A stretch of 64,000 nt of DNA from Kalmusia sp. IMI 367209 (taxonomy: Eukaryota; Ascomycota; Dothideomycetes; Pleosporales; Didymosphaeriaceae), in the NCBI GenBank assembly GCA_027946365.1, contig JAPEUQ010000007.1, forward strand, positions 1,488,001 to 1,552,000. Reading direction: 5' to 3'. Each line of letters opens with the position of its first letter. Position 1 is the first letter of the stretch. The translations under genes and the position numbers were made by a program. A model generated the notes under the pieces. It searched no databases, was not told the origin of the DNA, and saw only the letters and a list, made by a program, of their open reading frames with translations. Below are positions 1-11,652 of the stretch, one piece after another.

Positions 1-17
1 ATGGCGTTGCTTGGGAT

Positions 18-167
18 TCAGAATCGTACTGGGAATACTGGGAAGGTGGGAGGTCGATTTGAGCATGTTGATTTGGACTCTGGGTCACCATCTATGCCAA
101 GAGCTACTGATGCTGACTCTTGAGCTTGAGGAGGATTCTGCGCGGTGTTGATGGAATACCACTGTGA
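18..167 (-). CDS. Possible 3' end of an unidentified gene at the window edge
   Basis: On the minus strand a short open stretch runs from a plausible acceptor (ATCACAG) near 168 down to a TGA at 20-18. It would encode a low-complexity tail rich in Q, S, P and E and ending FPVFPVRF. A second overlapping frame from an ATG at 91 is also open to the window edge and is Q/S-rich. I cannot decide between them or name a family; both could be chance. Nothing else convincing lies between the window start and the MOSC gene. Confidence 0.2.
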   Translation of the reverse strand, partial: SQWYSINTAQNPPQAQESASVALGIDGDPESKSTCSNRPPTFPVFPVRF

Positions 168-411
168 TTAGCGAGGGAGTGGATGATGATTGGCAGCTTT
201 TGTAGCACCATGTTTAGGAGCCGGAGAACTGTAATACCGTCTTTTGGTTACTGGCGCGTAGGCCCTTGTCATACGGTCTATGTGAATAATTTGGAGATCC
301 TGTACGAACTGATATCCGATCGAGTAGCTAAGCAGAAAGCTCCTTGTATTGAATCCATCTTTTCTGGACCACCTGATCGTGCCTCTCTACCTTTTAATCT
401 CTGTAATCTTC

Positions 412-1600
412 TCAAAATCCAGGAATATACCGATGCTTGTCCGTAACCTCCGTAACCTCCATCTTCATCCCCACCTCCAACACGCCGCCCTTCCCCCTCG
501 GCACACACAACATCCCAAAACAAGGCTTATACGTGATGCCCGCGTCTACCCTCCTATACTTCATCAGTGTATCCCACGGCTGTTTTTTATGCTTCTCGGC
601 CGTCTCCGGATCCACATTGGGAACCTGGCACCTTGCGCACCGCTGCGTGACATCCAGCACGAATTCTTTCTTTGCATTCTTCGATCCAGGCTTGGGCGTT
701 ATGCGCAGCGTCTTCCACCGGTCTTCGTCCCAGGGAACGTTGCCTTTGACGAGAATGTTCGGCCTGAAACGCCTTACATCGATCATGACATCGTCATTGG
801 CCTTGATGCGACTGTTTAGCTCATCAATGCTAGCCTCGCAGCCTACTAGTATCGGCATCATATCCGGGAAACACGTCGATGCCTTCCGTCCTAGAAGCGC
901 TTCCGCTCCATTGCTCGCCAGCGGGCGGGGCACGTCGAACACTGGACTCTTGTACACGAGCCGCACTTCTTTTCCGAAGAAGTCGTTGAAAGGGCAAGTA
1001 AGAGAGGGCAAGTAGGCGTGTGCAGGCGTCTCGCGGCCCCAGATGGTTGCGTCTACAGCGGAGGTGTTTGCGGCGAGCCAGGCCTGGGTGGGGTGTGCGG
1101 GCATGGAGAAGTGGAGTTTCTCATCGATGGAATTGGGGGCAGGGGCAGTCACAGTAATGGTGTCGGTTTTGGGGTCGTAGGTCGGGCGGATGAGTGTCAT
1201 ATTGGAGTTTTGGCGGACTAGGTTAGGATTTAGTGTGTGGAAGTGGTGATGAAGTAGGTGACGTACTGGTTTGAAATTCGTATTTGGGGTAGCTGACCCA
1301 CATCCAGTGGCGATCTATGTGTGTTAGAAAAAATGCGAAATTGGTAGGCGGAGGGGATGAAGGGTGGTTGGAGAGGAACGTACCTAGATCTAGACCGGTA
1401 GGTAAAAGCTTCGCCGACTTGACCGTCAAACCATGGCAAGACTTGATTGGATGTATAAAGATGTTGGTTATTTCTGTTGGAGGAGGCAGCAGGCCTGCCG
1501 AGCTCTTCTTTGGCTTTTGAGTGTAGTATAGGTATGTTAGGATCGGAAGCAGGAAGGTGATCAGTATAATAGCAAGTTGACTGGCAGAGGAGTGCGCCAT
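412..1600 (-). CDS. MOSC-domain protein (mitochondrial amidoxime-reducing component-like)
   Basis: Three exons on the minus strand: 1600-1384, 1314-1267 and 1217-412, giving 356 aa in one frame. The introns are GTACGT...ATAG and GTACGT...CTAG. The N-terminus has a hydrophobic anchor (residues about 8-25, ending LTYLYYTQK), followed by an MOSC N-terminal beta-barrel segment (IHPIKSCHG, a family hallmark), then the MOSC domain with RFRPNILV and the cysteine-bearing CARCQVPNVD. In this family the domain binds molybdenum cofactor, and the conserved Cys near the C-terminus is a Mo ligand in mARC-type enzymes, which reduce N-hydroxylated substrates with cytochrome b5. The membrane anchor fits an outer mitochondrial or ER-facing location. 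The ATG at 1200 lies inside exon 3 and would lose the MOSC N-terminal half, so the start at 1600 is preferred. The exact substrate is not predictable. Confidence 0.85.
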
Positions 1601-2684
1601 TATGCCCTGTCCATGAACAAAATAGCTCTACCAAAGCTTTGCGACTCTTGCAACTATTCCAGACTCTTATTCAGCTGTAGACCTCGACCATGTACGGATG
1701 AATGACAAAGTTCTGGGCACAGGTCTTATAAATAACTTTGGCTGAGAAAACATTCGCATTTATACAAGAGTAGGGGCGCAACTTCAAAAAAGCTTGTCAA
1801 ACTGTTTATCTGGACTGAGGTTGCCGTGTGCGGATTGCGCCCGGAACGCGACATTTATAATCGGCTGCGTGGAGGCATGGCCGGATGCGCGAGATGACGA
1901 TGACGGTTTCGTGCGGAGAGATTGCTAGCGCGGCCCAAAAAGGCAGCAAAAGCCGCGGAGATGCATCCGGCAAACCACCTGCTCGCTTCGTAGAGAGACA
2001 CTACAAAAGTACAATGTTGCATGTAGGCTGGATGTCATTCCGCCCGATTGGGCTAGGGGCATTGTAATCCGGATCAGCGAGGCAACGAACCATGCACTTG
2101 CTGTGGGAGGTGAACACGCACCAGCGTTTCGGCCTGAGACTACGCGTGGCAATGGGTCAACAGCACAGGATGAACGACTTCAAAGATCGCATTCTATCAC
2201 ATTGCTTACGAATGCCCACTTCATTACACCATCTTGACAGCATTACTCAAACAACAAGCGCTAACAAGACAACCAGGGGTATTACTAGAACAAAACACTA
2301 CGATAGTAGCCATTTTGATCGTTGCCGAAGCAGGGGAATCTGACGTACATAGCAAACATTCAATCAGTCAATAATCAGAATACATTATGGGTATACCCTA
2401 CGATCCACCGCTTGCTCAAACAGAAAAAGGACATCAACGTCGAGGTATATCAAAGAGATAAAATGGAGACCCGTAGAGGTGACACTGTGCTCGTCTGACG
2501 CGCCGGGTTGAACGAATCGTTATCTTTGTTCATCATACCTGGTTTCGTGAAAGGCGAGGTTCGGAATCACTTTCTCAGTGAGTTTTGTTTTGTTGTTTTG
2601 TAAAGGAGGGTGGGTGGTGTGTGGGTTGCCGGGACCAGCCGGCGGTGAGTGGTGAGCTCGTCCGACACAAGATTTTAGAAACGA
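1601..2684. other. Intergenic region
   Basis: Shared upstream side of the MOSC gene and 3' side of the zinc-finger gene. Only short frames without recognisable protein features on either strand. No repeat or RNA gene seen. Confidence 0.6.
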
Positions 2685-4606
2685 TCAGCCCCAATTCAGC
2701 TCGTCGTTCCAGCCGATGTCTCTTTGCGAGACAACGGTGTGCTGGGAGATGTTGCTTGGGCGCCGTCGCATGATCATACGAGAGAAGCGGTTGGTGTGCT
2801 CATCCTTGGGCGGTGGTGGCGGAGGTTGTTCCGACATGTGAGCAGTCGACGCGCGCTGATTCGAACTCGCGATGTTGATCAACTTTGGCACAAACCGACG
2901 GGAGCTGGGAGTACTCGGGGTGCTAGGGTGATGCATAAAGTTTGGAGGCACGCTTTGCCTTGGATAGTGGCCAAAGTTGGCATATTGCGACGTAGGGACC
3001 TGCACAACCTCTTTTGGCGCGTTGTAGTTCAGGTATGAGTTCTGCGGTTGGAAAGCAACTAGATCCGGTGTCGATACAAAGCCCGCATTCGACCAGGTAG
3101 GTTGGAAACCTTGAGTAACAGGCTGGGAGAAATCCGTAGACATATGCGACATATTGGTGTTGAAGCCCCCAAAGGCACCCATTCCAGGGTCGGTAGTCAT
3201 GGTGCTCTGGGTCATGTCGGAAGTCACGGGCCATTGGGCCTGTTGCAAGTCGTGGTGTAAAGCCTGCGGAGTGTCGACGGGGTCAAGATCCATCATACTG
3301 TCGGACGGTATGCCATGGGAACTATGGAGTCGCTGATCGTGTCCAAAGTCCATCTCTAATTTACAACTGATGGTCTCTGTTGGCTCTGCAGGTTCTGGAA
3401 CTTCGTGAACTTCGGGGGTGGTCTCGGTCGCAGTCTCGGGGATATCTGCGGGCTCGATTTCGGCCAAATCGTAGGTCTCCTGTACCACTTTGTCCACATC
3501 GAAGACTCTCGTGTCCCATTTCGTCTCTAGTTTGTATCGCAGACGATTGCACTTCTTCGACTCCCAGGTGAAGCGAGGGTAATCCTGGACATCGCCGTGC
3601 CGCTGTGTCATCAATCGGCTCCAAGATTCCGACACCTCGGGTTGCTTGAGAAGGCCCAGGATTACGTTAGTGAAATTCCACTTCGATTTCTTCTCTTCAA
3701 AGTGCATGGCGATGTGCTCGCATCGCTCTTCCCAGGTCGTCAATAAGCAGCCGCAGAAGCCACATCCCCAGGCATCCTTATCGTGCATGACGATCTCATA
3801 CTTCTTCACACACGGTGATGCCTTTCTGCTGGTTGGTTGTCCGCTTTCCCTTGGCTGCTTGCAATTCTCGCAACCCTGCAATAGTAAGCATTTGAACGAA
3901 GAGCGAGAAACATAACCTTACATGAAGTTTTGTATGATGCTCTCGGAATCGCTTTCCGGCATGGAAGATTTGTTCACAATCTGGACACCTCCATGTCAAA
4001 CGTTGCTCATGAAACTCCTCCTCATGCGATTTCCAATATGGCTTAGATTTCAATGCCTTGTCGCAGAATGTACACGCGAAGTTTTTGGGTGCCGAGGTAT
4101 TGGAGATGGTAGATAGACGCGACGACGCGGTGGAGAGGCGCGATGAGGCGGCGCTGTAATGGGTGAAGGATGAGTCGGTGGAGGCGATGGATGACCTAGG
4201 ATCGGACATCATGCTGTTCACTCTGCTTGATGGTACGCTTAGGAAGGAATTGCGGCTACCGAGGGTCGACATGGACGACCTATCCGGCGCCGATATACTG
4301 CGCATGGAATCTAGGCTGCGGTGAGTTATTGACACGCGTCTGACCACGACGATACTGACCTCCATTGCTGCGCGCAGCTTGAAGCAATAGCAAAATCTGC
4401 TTGTCATCGAGATGCTTCAAGGCATTGATGTGATCAATAACCTCGGGTGTGAGCGACAGCTGGCCGGACAGGCGCGGTGAAGGCGACGCGCTCTCTGTTA
4501 CACTGCTTAGGGGTGTAGAGCTTTGGAGACTTCGACGCGGGCGCTTGAAGCTATTGTTCGGCTGGGGTGTGCCATATTGGTACAGCTGAGGTTCGTCGGT
4601 ATCCAT
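2685..4606 (-). CDS. C2H2 zinc-finger protein, probable transcription factor
   Basis: Three exons: 4606-4360, 4310-3922 and 3875-2685, giving 608 aa. The first intron is GTCAGT...CCTAG (49 bp) and the second GTAAGG...TGCAG (46 bp); phases close. Residues about 80-150 are Ser-rich and disordered. Two adjacent C2H2 fingers follow (CTFCDKALKSKPYWKSHEEE..H and CPDCEQIFHAGKRFREHHTK..H), then across the exon 2/3 junction a C-x2-C (GCENCKQ) and a third Cys/His cluster (CGFCGCLLTTWEERCEHIAM). This arrangement of two fingers plus a downstream Cys/His unit is common in filamentous-ascomycete regulators. The remainder is acidic then Pro/Gln-rich, consistent with an activation region, and ends in DELNWG. 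Nuclear location and DNA binding are inferred; the target genes are unknown. Confidence 0.8.
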
Positions 4607-6788
4607 GTTATTCAGTTGACGCGTAAAGACTCCAATTTCATCCCGGAAATTGACTGCGGAAAGGCCAGATTCGACGGGTGTTATATTGGAGTCGCAAAGA
4701 AGGAGAGTCGTGTGCCCAGAATCGAAGGGTTCGAGAAGGAGCGGCGCTTTTGTTCGATGGTTGCAGAGGTCTGCGCTTGGATCTTAGCCCGTCAGAAAGT
4801 CATTGATCGTCCAATCTCCCGGGCGGAGCGGATGGCTCTTGTTTTGAGGATAACCCGTTTCATCGGGATGCCCATGAAACCCGCTTGGCATGCACGCTGT
4901 CATCCCTCCCCGTGCGCAGGGCTATGTATATTTAGCACAGGGATGCGACGACTAAGCGTTGTGTCTCTCACGACACCTGCGCAAGATGCTCTGCGCCCTC
5001 CATCCACACCCTCAATTGCGCATCGCCAACTGCGCCAACTGCTCCAGACTGCACGCTTTGAGAATCGTTGTGGATCGCCATCCGTAGTGGCCGCGATGGC
5101 GTCGACGGCCTCGAGACTTGCCCTAGGCTGCCGGCAGCTCTCCTCAGGGGTAGAATGATGAAACCACGCTAGTCCAAATATGGCACCGCTTCTACTCGCC
5201 CACCCTCGGCGACAAGAACACCATCGTGCTCTTCCTCAGCTTCCTCAGCACAGCCTTAAAGAGAGCCGCATCAGGTTTCTCGTTGCCTGAGGATTTGTCG
5301 CAAACAGCATCTCGAGCCTTCGCTTGCCTTTGCCCCACGACTTGGTGAAGCTGGCAATGCTTCACTTAACAAACCTTTAATTCTATATCAGAGTTCCCAC
5401 CCAGGCGATTGGCAGACATCTGTCTCAGTACTCGTTCCCACCATCGGTTGTACTATAGTGGTGTGTTCTGCTGTTGGAAACCCGTTGCCCGCATCGACTA
5501 GGCCATGGTCCGAATCCGGCAGAAACATAAGTTGGAAGACCATTTGTGTCGCTGATCCCCATTACACTTCTCGAGTCGTGCAAACGGCCTAACCTTGAAA
5601 ACACCTCAATGCTGTTGGTGCAGCCCTAAGAGACATCGTGCGTGGGCCTCGATACGCTAGCGGACGCGTAAAGAGATCACCATATCATCACGTGTGTTCG
5701 TGGCCCTTGTAGAGCTCGCCTTGCCCGCAGGCGATCCCCCGTGAAAGCGAGATAAGACAGGATATGTGCATGGCGTCAACGATGGCTTGATGGTTCTCTC
5801 GATTCCTCCTATCGACAAGAACGTCTAATTGGCCCTGGCTTTTCTCTTGGCGCTAGCCCTTCATCTGGGGTACGAGGTTTCAACTGCACGTAAGCGGTAC
5901 CAAGTACTATTTTCAGCATGCCTATAGGAGTCGATCAGAAAAAGGACCAGAACCAACATCTGGTCTGGCGAACGCCTTCCATGCAGGGATGGTCGTCGCT
6001 GGTAGATGCGATCGTGTGATGTAAACGAAACATCCGGCAAAAGAGATAGATAAAAGGCCTAGTTGGCGCTGATCTCCTTGGTTCCCGGCAACGTTACAGT
6101 GTGTGGACTGGGCCACATATGAGGAGGATGCTGTTTCGGTAACATCAGTCCGTAAGTGGACAGACCGGAGAAGACACCGCTGTGGGGAGGAGCCCGCGTA
6201 GGAATAAATAGAGGCGAAGCTGCAGGTAGGATAGATATCTTGCATATTTCCGAAATGCTGACCCGGCTGTACCTGGGCTAGAGTCAAGTCTGGACTGCCG
6301 GGCACCGAGACTCGATTATCTCAGCCTACAGTTGCATGGCAGTGCTTTGCTCCTACGACAGACTGGAGGCGCCTGGTCGTGTGCAAGCGAAAAAGTTGTC
6401 GGTTGAACATAATTGTGTGTCTTATTATAACACGTATGCTCAATGTTGGGTGATGACCATTCACAGCCTGAGATGCGCTGCCGTAGGCGCAAGAGGACAA
6501 TGAAAAGAAGACGCGCATCGTTCGAAACATTTTATGAAGGTGGGGAACAATCCCTTTGTATAGTAAGGTTACTTTGAGCATGAACCTTTGTGATCACATA
6601 TGCTGCCCAGGATCAGTTGGTCGAACAGGGTTCAGTGAGCAGGCTTTGTGCCGCAAAGAGCAGTTCCCAAATTGCTGGCCAAGTTCGTCTTGATGAACAG
6701 CCGATCAGTTTGACAGTTTGACGTACTGGAGATCGAAATTAGCAAACGTCATTGGACGTGCAATGCATGTTTCAAGAGCATGCATTCG

Positions 6789-7100
6789 TCACCTGCCCTT
6801 TTCGACTTCATAACCAAGAAGTCTGAGCCCCAGGCATTGCTCAGAGCGGTTTAGGAGATAGGAGACCGGCAACATCGTAAAGGTGTTGAATGCGACTTGG
6901 GTGTTCTCGACTGGAGCCATGACATCGTTCAGGAGGTTCGCATATGAGACATTTTGTGAAGGATTTCCGGAGGCGTGACGTTTCAATGCGCAGTCAAGCA
7001 TAGTGGTCGGACCTCTGTGGAAGACGCTGAAGTAGTTTCTCTTGGCTAATTTTCGGAGGCCGAAGAGATCTAGAAGGGCAGATGTGCATTTGTCTGGTGT
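6789..7100 (-). CDS. Weak possible coding remnant
   Basis: On the minus strand an open stretch ending at 6789 reads like protein over roughly its last 95 residues (for example LFGLRKLAKRNYFSVFHRG and VENTQVAFNTFTMLPVSYLL). No ATG in a good context opens it; upstream residues look random. It could be the last exon of a short gene, a decayed gene fragment, or chance. I do not recognise the family. Confidence 0.2.
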   Translation of the reverse strand, partial: TPDKCTSALLDLFGLRKLAKRNYFSVFHRGPTTMLDCALKRHASGNPSQNVSYANLLNDVMAPVENTQVAFNTFTMLPVSYLLNRSEQCLGLRLLGYEVEKGR

Positions 7101-7171
7101 TGTTTGTGAATGTGTGATGAGATGGATTGGAGAGTTGAGCCACATGTGGCGGTGTAGAAGCTTTGACCAAC

Positions 7172-7198
7172 ACGCGTTCGCGCAAACGCGTAACGCGT
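7172..7198. promoter_or_regulatory. Cluster of three ACGCGT (MCB-type) boxes upstream of MRC1
   Basis: ACGCGT occurs at 7172-7177, 7186-7191 and 7193-7198, about 210-240 bp before the MRC1 start codon. ACGCGT is the MluI cell-cycle box bound by MBF (Mbp1-Swi6) in ascomycetes, which drives G1/S genes of DNA replication. The functional assignment is inference from motif and neighbour. Confidence 0.55.
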
Positions 7199-7364
7199 AG
7201 AGCTCCCACCACCAAAAGCTGATCCCCGCCACAGCGTTCTAGTTATTCTTCAATCGATCCCATGCCACTTTTCTTACCGGAATATCATAGACGTACCTGT
7301 CGTCTTTCATCATTGACTGTTGTTCATAATTTATCTTACTAGAATTTAACCAAAACTTTTCTTC

Positions 7365-7398
7365 ACGCGAAATCGCGTGTCGCATCTCCAAAACGCGT
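7365..7398. promoter_or_regulatory. Proximal CACGCGAAA and ACGCGT elements of MRC1
   Basis: Immediately upstream of the MRC1 ATG are CACGCGAAA (an E2F/SCB/MCB composite-like word) and another ACGCGT at 7393-7398. Together with the 7172-7198 cluster they suggest cell-cycle-regulated transcription. They may also lie within the 5' UTR. Confidence 0.45.
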
Positions 7399-7408
7399 CG
7401 CGAACACT

Positions 7409-10400
7409 ATGGCGACAACTATGAGCTCCATTGACGTTCCTCGAGATACCTCGACCCAACCTATACGTCCCGCGCAAGACCCTCCCGCTGCCAATGCACT
7501 TTCCAAACTCGCAGACAGCGAATCCGATTCAGGTAAAGATGATACTCTCGTTCGGAGAACCACCGGCAGACTGCTCTCACGGCTGCAGCAAAAGTCCAAT
7601 GAAGAGTCTTCAGAGGAGGCACAGAGTGACAGTGATGAAGCAAAATATGAACGCACAAAACGGCGGCTTGCCGCCGCTAAAGAGGCTGCTGCTAGCAGCA
7701 GTGAAGCGGAAGCAGACGACGGACAAGAAGCATACGAACGCTGGAAGCAACGATTGATGGCCAGCACAAGCTTGCAGCATCGAATTGCTGGAGGAGAACA
7801 GACTCAGAACCCTCAAAAGACAGTCACCACTACAGTTGCGTCAAGCAGCGACGAAGACGACGCGCCAGTACGCGTCAACCGGGTGCGTAAACTTCAGACA
7901 CGACGCGAAAAGTCTGCCTCTCCCACTGTATCACAGTCTCCTGGGGGAAGATCACGTCGGCCCTCTCCTGGTCTATTCGTCACGCCGTCACCGTCTCCTG
8001 CCAAAAGACAAGCGCAAAATATCGGACATGACGATGATGCCTCAACGCCGCCAGCATCCACACACAAAGCCGTTTTTAGAAAGCGAGTAGAGCGGATACG
8101 TGCCGAAAGGCTAGCAAAGCGACAAGAGGCAGATCAACAGCGCACAGAGTCCGCCCGACAAGAAGAGGACGATGAGCCTAGCAGTAACTCAGACGGTGAG
8201 AATAGCAGACGGCTTACCCAGCAAGCGAAACCCACGCGCAGAGCTGGAAAGAAGGCTTTGGAGGCAATGGCTCGCGATCAACAGCGGATCGTCCGAAACA
8301 TGCAGCTCACCCATCAGGCTAAGACGAAGAAGAGATATGGTACCAAAGATCTGTTTGCGAAGTTTGGCTTCAATCAGAGCGTAGAAGGTTCGGAGGTAAT
8401 AGGCCTTCCTACACCAGAAACAAGTTCAGTGCCTGCAACTTCAGATGCTGAAGCTGCCCAGGCCCAAGACACCCCACCGACCAGTCCACCGAGATTCGAA
8501 GATGCATTAGAGAATGACAAAACGAAAATTGGGATTCAATTGCCTGTGGCTACCACTCCAGCAGACAATTCTCCCGATGAAGCCCCAATGAGGCTTGACA
8601 AAGGGAAAGGTCGGGCACCGGAATTCCAGCATCTACCACCGAATCAGGCCTTAGAGCAGCCACGAAAGCTGACTGTACAAAACACCAGCATAGATCCCAA
8701 CAAATCGAGCTCGGACATCATGGTAGACTTAGACGACTCGGATGATGACCTGGAAGTGGTGAAGCCGAAGAGCCGGTTCCCGGTTTTTGACAAACTCCCA
8801 ACGAGGAAGGAACACGAAAATTCGTCTATGCTACATCTCCGCCACCTTGCCCAGCTTACCTCGCCCAGCAAGAAGGGACCGAGAGGGAAAAAGACTATGA
8901 ACATGATCCAACTTCGAGGCGCACTTTTCCAGAAAGCTCGCCAGCAGGCCCAAAGAGAGCGAGAAGAAAAGATTGAGATGCTAAGGGCCAAGGGTATCAT
9001 CATTGAGACAGAAGAGGAGAAGGAGAAACGCCAGATGGAGATTGAAGACCTGGTAGCGCAGTTCGAGAAGGAGAAAGAAAAGGACCTCAAATTGGCGAAA
9101 CGAGAGCGAGCGCAAGCCAAAAATAACGGCGATGTTGGAGATGGTCTGGTCTCAAGTGACGAGTCCGAAGATGAAGACTATGTGGCAAGCGGGGGCGAAG
9201 ACGAGGCCGAACAAAGAGGTGATGAAGATCCTGAAGCCGTTGATCTTGAGCTCTCTGGATCCGAAGATGAAGAAGCAGACGATGAAGAAGAGCTTGACGA
9301 AGAAGAAGAGGACGTGCTTGACGAAGATGAAGAAGAGCTTGAAGAGGAAGCTAAAACACGCACTTCAAATGAATTGCTTGACACGATGGCAGACGAAGAC
9401 GAGGAAGAAGAGAAGCAGGAGCCTAGTAAGGAGCTAGGCGACGAGGATGACGATATGTTAGATGTGGAGCCTAAGGCACCTGTTCGCAAATCCACCGCTA
9501 CTCGTGCTCGAAAGGTTGTTGTCGATGATGATGATGATGACGAAGAGAGCACAGCACAATTGAATGGGTCTCCGACGCAGGCAGCTACTCAAGATGTTAC
9601 TTTAGCTGCTTTCGGCTTCGGAATGGCAGCACCAGCATTAGGTCTTACCCAAGCTTTCGCCGGCACAATGGCGAACTTAGAGTCAAATTCTCAAGCCGAC
9701 CGACCACTGTCTCAAGAACTCGAACAGGATTCTATCGACTTCCTCCGGAGTCTGCCTGAAAGTCAGCCCATCGCCAACTTCAGCCAAAGGAACGACTTCT
9801 TTATCGCGGATAGCCAGACCGCGCCTTCTCAAGTGGACTACTCGCAGGATGGGTCCGTTCCCCAAATGAACTTGGGTATCAGCCAACTGATGGAAGAGTC
9901 GAATACTCAGCTTTCAGAAGTACCAGAACCCACCCAAGATGCCGGATTTCTGCTATCTCGATCACCTGCTGGTCTTGCGCCTCCAATATCGACTGTTGAT
10001 ACTGTCATGTTGCCTGTGGCCGAGTCACCAATTGCACAACGCAAAGGCAGGCTCAGCAGAAAACGCAGGGATCCTTCAGTCGCATTGTCTGATATTGACA
10101 ACGAGAATGTGTTCTCAGCAACCGATGCCGAGATTGATGCTGAATTAGTGGCGACTGCCAACGCTTTCAGCGTCATGAAGAAGGCAGCTAAGAAACAGAA
10201 GAAGGTCGACACCTTCAACAAGAAGACTAGTGCGGCCAGGGAACATCTCGACGAGCAAGCGTATGAATCCGACGACGAGTACAAGGGTATCGGTGGCGCG
10301 AGCGATGACGAGAGTGGAGAGGACGACGCCGATCTCGCTGAGATGATCGATACAAACGATGTTAAGGTCGATGAACGACAGATCGCCGCCTTCTATGCGT

Positions 10401-11444
10401 AAGTCTGTCCCAAACCATCTCCTTGTACCTCTGTTAACATAGTATAGCGACAAGGCAAAGAAAGACGACGAAGCGCGCGTCGCAAAGATCTACAAAGACC
10501 TCCAGAGTGGAGCCTTCCGTAAACGCGGTGCAGGCGATGCCTTCGATCTATCCGACTCAGAAGATGAGCTGGAAATGCGTAGGCGCAAGAAGCAGCGCGA
10601 ATTTGACCAGATGTTCCGCGCCCTTAAACAAGACGAAGTCGTGGGTAAAATGGCCGAGAATCCTAAACGCAAAGCCTTTTTCGACACGCTCATGGATCAC
10701 TCTGATGGCTCGGATCTCGAGTTTCTCGACCATCCTGAAGGCCCCCCTGCCACGACTTCATCTCAGTCCGACGAAGAGAAGCAGGACACCCAGGACATAT
10801 CGATCCCAGACTCGCAGGTTGCTGATGCGACCACGAACCGGAGTCCACTCAAGCGCAAATCACCCTTTATGGATTCCCAAGAAAAAGAGAATCGTCCCCC
10901 TCCACATATGCGCCGTACCGCTGCCGCAGACGCCATGGCACGCCGCCCCATCTCCGCAGCCGACATCAAGGATTCCGTCGCCGAACTTCTAGAAGATCCA
11001 CGCGACGTCGTTCCAGACTCGCAGTACATCTCCGATTCCGACGAAGACTCGCCTGCAATGGTTCTAAAAGAACGCGTCGTCACAAACCGCCTCTCCCGAA
11101 CCTCCTCAACTTCCACCACCGTCTCAACATCATCCAACTTGGCGTGGTCGGCTGGTACAGCTATAGGCGGCTTCCGCGTTCCGTCGCTGATCCGTCGGGC
11201 GACTAGTAATCTATCGACGGCATCATCGGAACGGAGTGTGTCCACGTCGAGCAAGACTACTGAGGGTGCAGTGAGGAGAGGTGGCACGGGCAGGAGCAAC
11301 ATACACGCGCAGGCCAGAGAGGCGGAGAGGAAGGCTGTATTGGAGAAGGCGGAGGGCAAGCGGAAGGAGGCGCTGAGGAAGAAGGTGGGGAAGGCGAGAA
11401 GCACGAGGAGTGTACTAAGTGCTTTGGGTGGGGGCTTTGAGTAG
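7409..11444 (+). CDS. MRC1: MRC1, DNA-replication checkpoint mediator (claspin homologue)
   Basis: Two exons: 7409-10398 and 10448-11444, joined over a 49-bp intron (GTAAGT...TATAG), giving 1328 aa. The conserved Mrc1/claspin core is visible around residues 280-330: KALEAMARDQQRIVRNMQL followed by KTKKRYGTKDLFAKF. Coiled-coil, K/R/E-rich stretches surround residues 500-580, then an extremely acidic tract of Asp/Glu (about 580-680). Residues about 720-845 carry an SQ/TQ cluster (SPTQ, ATQD, LSQE, FSQR, PSQV, YSQD, ISQL, NTQL, PTQD), the type phosphorylated by ATR/Mec1. In the family Mrc1 travels with the replisome (CMG helicase, Tof1-Csm3), couples it to polymerase epsilon and passes the stress signal to the Rad53/Cds1 kinase. 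It is somewhat longer than the yeast proteins. Nuclear. Confidence 0.9.
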
Positions 11445-11652
11445 AGCTTCAGGGTAGTTTTTGGAACTCTCTGGGTAGAGAGGGGCTTGTGGGCGTTCAT
11501 TGAATGATATATGAGCGTTTACTGGTTATGCTACTTCATTTTCACTCGGTTCTATAAAGTACTATCATGAAGTCATCGATATTTCTATCTAAGTTGCGTA
11601 CGAGTTATTTACAATAATTGTACAGTATATACAAGTTACACTTCTGATACAC

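Larger units (their letters stand above)
4607..7408. other. Long gene-poor interval (2.8 kb)
   Basis: Between the divergently transcribed zinc-finger gene and MRC1. Several open frames of 60-210 codons exist on both strands, but none shows a family motif, good splice structure or biased codon pattern. The part next to 4606 is the zinc-finger promoter, and the part from 7170 to 7408 holds the MCB-type boxes of MRC1. A weak minus-strand protein-like stretch lies at 6789-7232 and is listed separately. Confidence 0.5.

Noticed and set aside
4523..5158. Plus-strand frame of 211 codons
   Set aside because: Overlaps exon 1 of the zinc-finger gene on the other strand and its promoter; no protein-like features.
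9178..9552. Poly-Ser minus-strand frame
   Set aside because: Complement of the Asp/Glu codon run in MRC1.
10763..11500. Minus-strand frame of 245 codons
   Set aside because: Antisense of MRC1 exon 2.
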